DNA of 35,408 nucleotides from the NCBI RefSeq assembly GCF_001557235.1, contig NZ_LSJI01000042.1, positions 1-35,408 of the forward strand. Direction: 5' to 3'. This DNA comes from Phenylobacterium sp. CCH9-H3. Its GTDB lineage: Bacteria; Pseudomonadota; Alphaproteobacteria; Caulobacterales; Caulobacteraceae. The position numbers were made by a program, and so were the translations under genes. Shown here piece by piece: positions 30,752 to 35,408 of this stretch. The notes beneath the pieces were generated by a model. It ran no database searches and was not told where the DNA came from. It was given only the letters and a program-made list of their open reading frames with translations. Each line of letters begins with the position of its first letter. The first letter of the stretch is position 1.

Positions 30752-32235
30752 ATCAGCGCCTCGGCGATGTGGACCCGGCGCACCGCGCCCGACCCTTCCA
30801 GGTCCGCGATCGTCCGGGCGAGCCGCAGGGTCCGCGTCCAGCCGCGCGCCGAGAGCCCGCCCTGCTCGGCCGCCTTGGCCAGCAAGGCGCGCGCGGGGGC
30901 GTCCAGGTCTGCGATGGCGTCCAGGAAATCGCCCTCGGCCTGCGCGTTGAGCGGCGCCCCATCGGTCCCGGCGGCGCGGTCCGCCTGCATCGCGCGCGCC
31001 TGCAGAACCCGGGCGGAGGCCTCGGCCGTGCCCTCGGCGGGCGGCGGCAAGGCCATGTCCGCGGCGGTGACGGGCGGGACCTCGACCTGAAGGTCGATCC
31101 GGTCCATCAGCGGGCCCGAGATCCGGGCCTGATAGTCGGTCTGGCAGCGCGGAGCCCGTCCGCACGCGCCTCGTCCCGCGCCGCCGTGGCCGCAGCGGCA
31201 CGGGTTCATGGCGGCGACCAGCTGGAAGCGCGCGGGATAGCGGACGTGGGCGTTGGCGCGGGCCACCACCACCTCGCCGGTCTCGAGGGGCTGGCGCAGG
31301 CTATCCAGGGCCTGGGCGCCGAATTCGGGCAGTTCGTCGAGGAACAGCACGCCGTTGTGGGCCAGGCTCACCTCGCCGGGCTTTGCCCGCAGGCCGCCGC
31401 CGGTCAGGGCGGCCATGCTGGCGGAGTGGTGCGGCGTACGGAACGGCCGGGCGCGGCTCAGCTGTCCCTTGGCGATCAGACCGGCCACCGAATGGATCAT
31501 CGAGGTTTCCAGCAGTTCGGCCGGGGTCAGCGGCGGCAGCAGGCCGGGCAGGCGCGCGGCCATCATGGACTTGCCCGAACCGGGCGGCCCCACGAAGCAC
31601 AGGTTGTGGCCGCCGGCCGCGGCGATCTCGAGCGCGCGCTTGGCGTTCTCCTGGCCCTTCACGTCGCGCAGGTCGGGCACGCGCTCGCCGTCCAGCATGT
31701 CGCCGGCCTTGGGCTGGGACAGCACCTGGGTCCCGCGGAAGTGGTTCACCAGGGCGATCAGCGACGGCGCCGCCAGCACCCGCGTCTCGCCCGCCCAGGC
31801 CGCCTCCGGGCCGCAGGCCTCGGGGCAGATCAGCCCCAGTCCAAGTCCGCCCGCCGCCACCGCCGCGGGCAGGGCGCCGGCCACGGGCGTGATCCGGCCG
31901 TCCAGCGCCAGTTCGCCCACCGCGGCCCAGTCTTCCAGGGCGTCGGGCGGGATGATCCCCATGGCGGCCATGATCGCCAGGGCGATGGGCAGGTCGTAGT
32001 GGCTTCCCTCTTTCGGCAGGTCTGCCGGCGCCAGGTTGGCGATGATGCGACGGGCGGGCAGGGCCAGGCCCAGGCCCTGGAAGGCGGCGCGGACCCGCTC
32101 GCGGCTCTCGGACACGGCCTTGTCGCCCATGCCCACGAGGAAAAATTTCTGCTCCCCGCGGGTGAACTGGACCTGCACGTCGACGCGCACCGCCTCGACG
32201 CCCCGGAAGGCCAGGGTCACCACCCGCGCCGACAT
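30694..32235 (-). CDS. comM: ComM/YifB-family AAA+ ATPase (Mg-chelatase-like)
   Basis: ComM is a hexameric helicase that promotes branch migration during integration of transforming DNA. This 513-residue protein has the N-terminal Lon-like domain (VDVQVQFTRGEQKFFLVGMGDKAVSESRERVRAA in part; NLAPADLPKEGSHYDLPIALA), Walker A GPPGSGKS in the AAA+ core, Walker B GVLFLDELPEF, MNPCRCGHGG with its zinc-like Cys cluster (CRCG, ACG, RCQ), and the C-terminal Mg_chelatase_C domain (LSARGWTRTLRLARTIADLEG). It is leftward, 140 bp after gshB. A LexA box and a DnaA box lie in its promoter region, so SOS control is likely. Its last 58 bases overlap the membrane-protein gene. Confidence 0.93.
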   Translation of the reverse strand: MSARVVTLAFRGVEAVRVDVQVQFTRGEQKFFLVGMGDKAVSESRERVRAAFQGLGLALPARRIIANLAPADLPKEGSHYDLPIALAIMAAMGIIPPDALEDWAAVGELALDGRITPVAGALPAAVAAGGLGLGLICPEACGPEAAWAGETRVLAAPSLIALVNHFRGTQVLSQPKAGDMLDGERVPDLRDVKGQENAKRALEIAAAGGHNLCFVGPPGSGKSMMAARLPGLLPPLTPAELLETSMIHSVAGLIAKGQLSRARPFRTPHHSASMAALTGGGLRAKPGEVSLAHNGVLFLDELPEFGAQALDSLRQPLETGEVVVARANAHVRYPARFQLVAAMNPCRCGHGGAGRGACGRAPRCQTDYQARISGPLMDRIDLQVEVPPVTAADMALPPPAEGTAEASARVLQARAMQADRAAGTDGAPLNAQAEGDFLDAIADLDAPARALLAKAAEQGGLSARGWTRTLRLARTIADLEGSGAVRRVHIAEALIYRRVAPGTSLSGMASISA

Positions 32236-32263
32236 GCCTCAACCCCTTGTGGTTCGCCGTAAG

Positions 32264-32272
32264 TTATCCACA
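32264..32272. promoter_or_regulatory. DnaA box
   Basis: TTATCCACA is an exact match to the strong DnaA-box consensus. It lies 28 bp upstream of the comM ATG, in the leader or promoter. A single box does not make an origin, but DnaA also acts as a transcription factor in Caulobacter. Confidence 0.5.
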
Positions 32273-32300
32273 ACCGAGCACAGGGCCTGGTTCGGATCAA

Positions 32301-32315
32301 GAACAAAAAACGAAC
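32301..32315. promoter_or_regulatory. LexA (SOS) box upstream of comM
   Basis: On the comM strand this reads GTTC-GTTTTTT-GTTC, an exact match to the alphaproteobacterial LexA site GTTC-N7-GTTC. It is 65 bp upstream of the comM start, within the AT-rich region, so LexA repression of comM is likely. Confidence 0.7.
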
Positions 32316-32375
32316 TTATGGGGAAAGTAAGACGTTTCCGTTACTTCCGGACATATCTTAGACGACAATCTAAAC

Positions 32376-33317
32376 CTATGCGCGTAGCGCCTCAATCCGG
32401 CGCCACATCACCTCCGTCGCGTCGATGCCGGTGAAGCGTTTCAGGGCCACCGCGCCGGTGGGAGAGGTGACGTTGATCTCGGTCAGGTGCTCGCCGATCA
32501 CGTCGATGCCGACGAAGATCAGGCCCCGGGCCTTCAGCTCCGGCCCGATGGCGGCGCAGATCTCGCGGTCGCGCGCCGACAACTCCACCGGCTGGGCCTC
32601 GCCGCCCACCGCCAGGTTGGACCGGATCTGACCCTTGGCCGGCACCCGGTTGATGGCGCCGACCGGCTCGCCGTCGATCAACAGGATCCGCTTGTCGCCG
32701 CGGGTGACCGAGGGGAGGAACTTCTGCACGATCACCGGCTCGCGCCCGAGCTCGGCATGCAGTTCCAGCAGGGTGTCGAGGTTTGGGTCGTCCTTGAGGT
32801 GGCGGGTCACGCCCGAGCCGCCGCGGCCGTTCAGCGGCTTCAGCACGATGTCGCCGTGCTGGGCGCGGAAGTCGAGGATGGCGGCCCGGTCCCAGGTGAT
32901 CAGGGTCGGCGGCTGCAGGTCCGGGAACTTGGTGACGAACAGCTTCTCCGGCGCGCTGCGCACCTCGGCCGGGTTGTTGACCACCAGCGTCTTCGGATGG
33001 ATCGCCTCCAGGAAGAAGGTGGCGTCGATGTAGTGCATGTCGAAGGGGGGATCCTGGCGCATCAGCACCACGTCGAACTCGCTGAGCTCCACCTTCCGCA
33101 TCTCGCCCAGCCGGGCATGGTCGCCCTTCACCCGCTGGACCGTCACGTCGCGGCCGCGGGCGAAGATGCGGCCGTTCTCCATCGCCAGCGTCGTGGTCAG
33201 GTAGACGAACAGGGAGTGGCCGCGCGCCTGGGCCGACTCCATCATGAGGAAGCTGGTGTCGCCCTCGATGTTGATCCCCTCGATAGGGTCCATCTGGACG
33301 GCGACCTTCAGGGACAT
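32376..33317 (-). CDS. gshB: Glutathione synthetase
   Basis: GshB joins gamma-glutamylcysteine and glycine with ATP, the last step of glutathione synthesis in the cytosol. The 313-residue length matches E. coli GshB (about 316). Signatures include the N-terminal [45 protein letters not shown], the ATP-grasp part [51 protein letters not shown] and the metal-binding [13 protein letters not shown] 33317 has GAGGAG at good spacing; an upstream in-frame extension does not look like protein. It lies 70 bp after the SirB1-like gene in a leftward series. Confidence 0.97.
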   Translation of the reverse strand: MSLKVAVQMDPIEGINIEGDTSFLMMESAQARGHSLFVYLTTTLAMENGRIFARGRDVTVQRVKGDHARLGEMRKVELSEFDVVLMRQDPPFDMHYIDATFFLEAIHPKTLVVNNPAEVRSAPEKLFVTKFPDLQPPTLITWDRAAILDFRAQHGDIVLKPLNGRGGSGVTRHLKDDPNLDTLLELHAELGREPVIVQKFLPSVTRGDKRILLIDGEPVGAINRVPAKGQIRSNLAVGGEAQPVELSARDREICAAIGPELKARGLIFVGIDVIGEHLTEINVTSPTGAVALKRFTGIDATEVMWRRIEALRA

Positions 33318-33387
33318 GCGCAGCTCCTCGGGAATGGCCCCGCCGACATAGGAGGTCCGGGCGTCCAACGCCAGCCAAGCTGCCCCG

Positions 33388-34203
33388 TCAGTTCAGCCGC
33401 AGCCGCACGCGTTCGCGCTGGGCGCGGGCGGCCAGGGCCGCGCCGCCGTCGAGGGCCGTGGCGCGCTGCAGGGCGACCAGCGCGCCCGCCAGCGCCCCCT
33501 GGCCCTCCCGCGCGGCGGCCACGTCGAGCCAGGGGCGGTGGTCGGTGGGATCCAGCAGGGCCCGGCGCAGGGCCGCCCGCTCGGCGCGGGCGAAATCGCC
33601 ATAGGCGCTGGCGTTGGCGTACATGATGTTCTGCAGGCGCAGCAGCACCGCCCGGTCGCTCACGGGCGCCATCAGCCGGTCGAGCCGGTCGGCGACGTTG
33701 GGGGTGAGCCCCGCATGCAAAGCGCGGCGCGTGAGCTCCGACGGCAGCACAACGCGGCCCTCCGAGAACGGGTCCAGCGCCAGCGGCCCCTCATCGGTCT
33801 CGATCCGCAGCAGGAAATGGCCGGGGAAGTCGACGCCCTGCAAGGTCAGTCCGCACTTGCGCGCCGCGTGCAGGTAGAAGAGCGCGATGGTCACGGCCAG
33901 GCCCTTGCGGCGGCTGGCGACCGAGATCACGTCCGCGTTCTCAGGATCCTCGATGGTGAACAGGTCGCCGGAGAGGCCCATATCGCCGGCCATGGTCTCG
34001 GCGACCGCCTCCTCCGGGCTCTCGCGCTTCAGCCGTTCGGTCAGGCGTTCGACGCTGATGGCCGCCATTTCGCGCGCGGCGGCCGGGTCCCGGGTGGGAT
34101 CCTCGTGAATCGCGCAGGCGATGGCGGCCTCCAGCAGCGGGAAGGCGCCCTCGGGGGCGCTCCCGGCTTCCGACAGGATGCTTTCGGCCTCTTCGCGGTC
34201 CAT
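33388..34203 (-). CDS. SirB1-type transglutaminase-like/TPR protein
   Basis: This 271-residue protein has an N-terminal SirB1/transglutaminase-like domain (PF13369-like) with [23 protein letters not shown] and [16 protein letters not shown], followed by [12 protein letters not shown], and a C-terminal tetratricopeptide-like region ([46 protein letters not shown]). The catalytic Cys of true transglutaminases is not evident at the expected place, so it is probably a binding protein. The start at 34203 follows closely (seven bases) behind the yraN stop; ATG 34230 is an alternative that would overlap yraN. The function is unknown. Confidence 0.85.
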   Translation of the reverse strand: MDREEAESILSEAGSAPEGAFPLLEAAIACAIHEDPTRDPAAAREMAAISVERLTERLKRESPEEAVAETMAGDMGLSGDLFTIEDPENADVISVASRRKGLAVTIALFYLHAARKCGLTLQGVDFPGHFLLRIETDEGPLALDPFSEGRVVLPSELTRRALHAGLTPNVADRLDRLMAPVSDRAVLLRLQNIMYANASAYGDFARAERAALRRALLDPTDHRPWLDVAAAREGQGALAGALVALQRATALDGGAALAARAQRERVRLRLN

Positions 34204-34210
34204 CCCGGCC

Positions 34211-34582
34211 TCAGTCCCCCCTCCAGGCATCGGGAATATGCCTAGGAAGCCTGCCCGGGGCGAGAGCCAGAAGGTCCAGGCGGACCGCACAGGCCGCGAG
34301 GGCGGGCCGATTGGCGGCGAGGGCGGCGCCGGCGCGGCGCAGCCGGTCGCGTTGGTCAGGAGTGACGGTCTCCAGCGCCGTCTCCAGGCTGGCGCGGCTT
34401 TTCACCTCCACCACGGCCAGCACCCGGCCGCGCTTGGCGAGGAGGTCGATCTCCGCCTGGGGCGTCTTCAACCGAAAGCCCAGGATGCGGTAGCCCTTGG
34501 CCATCAGCCAGGCGGCGGCCCAGGCCTCGGCCCGCCGGCCGGAGAGCCGCGCCGCTGCGCCGCGGGCCGCGCGGACGTTCAC
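34211..34582 (-). CDS. yraN: YraN/UPF0102 family nuclease-fold protein
   Basis: This 123-residue protein has the UPF0102 core: GRRAEAWAAAWLMAKGYRIL, then AEIDLLAKRGRVLAVVEVKSR, the E-x-D...E-x-K arrangement of restriction-endonuclease-like (PD-(D/E)XK) folds. Family members are thought to act in DNA processing but are not well described. It starts with GTG, overlapping the rsmI stop as GTGA, a translational coupling seen with rsmI-yraN pairs in many bacteria. Confidence 0.9.
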   Translation of the reverse strand: MNVRAARGAAARLSGRRAEAWAAAWLMAKGYRILGFRLKTPQAEIDLLAKRGRVLAVVEVKSRASLETALETVTPDQRDRLRRAGAALAANRPALAACAVRLDLLALAPGRLPRHIPDAWRGD

Positions 34583-35408
34583 CGCTTCAGCTCCAGCGCC
34601 CGCCGGTAGAGGTCCCGCCGGGGCAGGCCGAGCGCCTTCGCCACCTCGGCTGCCGCGTCCGCGGGTTTCAGGCGCGATAGGGCGTCGGCCAGCGCCGCGT
34701 CGGCATCCGCCGCCGTCGCCTCGACGTCGCGCCCCGGCGCAACCAGGATCACGATTTCCCCCTTCGGCGCGTCGAGCTTCGGGTCCGCCACGAGTGCCGA
34801 CAGCGGCCCGCGGTAGAAGGTCTCGTACAGCTTGGTGAGCTCGCGGCAGACCACCGCCTCGCGGTCGCCCAGGACCGCGGCCATGTCGGCCAGGCTGTCG
34901 GCGAGGCGCGAGCCGCCCTCGAAGAAGACCAGGGTCGCACGCACGCCGGCGAACTCGGCCAGGAACGTGCGCCGCGCCGCGCTCTTCGGGGGCGGGAAGC
35001 CCACGAACAGGAACCGGTCCGTCGGCAGGCCGGCGGCGGACAGGCCAGCGAGCAGCGCCGAGGCGCCCGGGATCGGGACGACCCGATGCCCGGCCTTCGC
35101 CGCCTCGCGCACCAGCCGGTAGCCCGGGTCCGAGATCAGCGGCGTGCCGGCGTCGGACACTATCGCCACCCGCTGCCCCTCGGCCAGCGCCGCCAGCACC
35201 CGGGGCCGGACCCGCTCGGCGGCGTGTTCGTCGTGGCGCTCCATCCGGCCCTTGATGCCGAAGGCGGCGAGCAGCTTGCCCGTGACGCGGGTGTCCTCGG
35301 CCAGGATCAGGTCGGCCTGGTGCAGCACGTCCAGCGCGCGCAGCGTGATGTCGCGCAGGTTTCCGATCGGCGTCGCCACCACATAGAGCCCGGGCGCCAG
35401 GGGGGCGT
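34579..35408 (-). CDS. rsmI: 16S rRNA 2'-O-ribose C1402 methyltransferase, 5' end cut by window edge
   Basis: RsmI methylates the 2'-OH of C1402 in 16S rRNA, next to the ribosomal P site. Visible signatures are YVVATPIGNLRDITLRAL, AEDTRVTGKLL, VSDAGTPLISDPGY, IPGASALLAGLSAAGLPTDRF split as IPGASALLAGL and GLPTDRFLFVGF, and CRELTKLYETFYRGPL; the C-terminal domain ends in GLPRRDLYRRALELKR. The open frame runs through the right edge (reading APLAPGLYVV before ATPIGN), so the true start lies outside; a GTG at 35382 is inside the first strand and is not the start. It leads the leftward series with yraN. Confidence 0.96.
   Translation of the reverse strand, partial: APLAPGLYVVATPIGNLRDITLRALDVLHQADLILAEDTRVTGKLLAAFGIKGRMERHDEHAAERVRPRVLAALAEGQRVAIVSDAGTPLISDPGYRLVREAAKAGHRVVPIPGASALLAGLSAAGLPTDRFLFVGFPPPKSAARRTFLAEFAGVRATLVFFEGGSRLADSLADMAAVLGDREAVVCRELTKLYETFYRGPLSALVADPKLDAPKGEIVILVAPGRDVEATAADADAALADALSRLKPADAAAEVAKALGLPRRDLYRRALELKR

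Larger units (their letters stand above)
32236..32375 (-). promoter_or_regulatory. AT-rich comM promoter region with several inverted repeats
   Basis: This 140-bp gap is distinctly AT-rich for the window. Besides the LexA and DnaA boxes it has AAGTAA/TTACTT (32325-32346), TTAGA/TCTAA (32358-32373) and GTTCG/CGAAC arms. It separates gshB from comM, which suggests that comM has its own regulated promoter. I could not fix the -35/-10 hexamers. Confidence 0.5.

Noticed and set aside
32290..32304. A second LexA site GTTC-N7-GAAC
   Set aside because: This is an inverted arrangement; the alphaproteobacterial site needs direct GTTC-N7-GTTC. Only the adjacent 32301-32315 site fits.
32236..32375. Replication origin (AT-rich, DnaA box)
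   Set aside because: Only one DnaA box is seen, without the cluster expected of an origin; the LexA box and position before comM fit a promoter better.

Overview
The window is high-GC, densely packed chromosomal DNA that looks like an alphaproteobacterium of the order Caulobacterales, most likely Phenylobacterium or a close Caulobacter relative. The reasons are a 180-kDa NAD-glutamate dehydrogenase (GdhZ type), a soluble hybrid kinase that matches Caulobacter ShkA residue for residue in its c-di-GMP pocket, PEPxxWA-CTERM proteins, a GTTC-N7-GTTC LexA box of the alphaproteobacterial type, and frequent GTG/TTG starts. I see no prophage, transposon, CRISPR array, rRNA or tRNA. The right edge cuts the rsmI gene.

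Layout. 1-4.3 kb: an ScfR-type XRE regulator, a PEP-CTERM secreted protein on the other strand, and a LytS-like kinase/LytTR regulator pair. 4.5-10.7 kb: gdhZ and an AI-2E family permease, both leftward; the gdhZ leader carries two hairpins and an anti-Shine-Dalgarno sequence. 10.9-16.5 kb: a HerA-like ATPase, a second PEP-CTERM protein, a 3-hydroxyacyl-CoA-dehydrogenase-like SDR with a clear terminator, a YkvA protein, and an SDR-EamA pair coupled by a GTGA overlap. 16.5-20.8 kb: a BlaI repressor and an M56 (BlaR1-like) receptor protease, divergent from a TonB-dependent receptor, with two BlaI-type dyads between them. 20.8-27.3 kb: quinone oxidoreductase, exported Acg-like nitroreductase lipoprotein, rlmN, DUF350 protein, trypsin-like protease, AmpG-like permease. 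27.3-30.8 kb: shkA, then a divergent cassette of a membrane-tethered LuxR-type HTH protein, a frame-shifted nested ORF and two small unknown proteins. 30.7-35.4 kb: a leftward housekeeping series rsmI-yraN-SirB1 like-gshB-comM; comM has a LexA box and a DnaA box in its AT-rich promoter region.

How genes work together. The strongest candidate for an undescribed system is the BlaI/M56/TonB-receptor unit: a proteolytic receptor with a sensor domain that shows no penicillin-binding motifs, apparently controlling an outer-membrane receptor and not a beta-lactamase. The second is the HTH-membrane cassette at 29.0-30.8 kb, where the coding frame switches twice inside one open frame. shkA connects the region to c-di-GMP and stalk/cell-cycle control as known in Caulobacter, and gdhZ to metabolism-linked division control. 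All family assignments are from reading the translated sequences; no database search was run.
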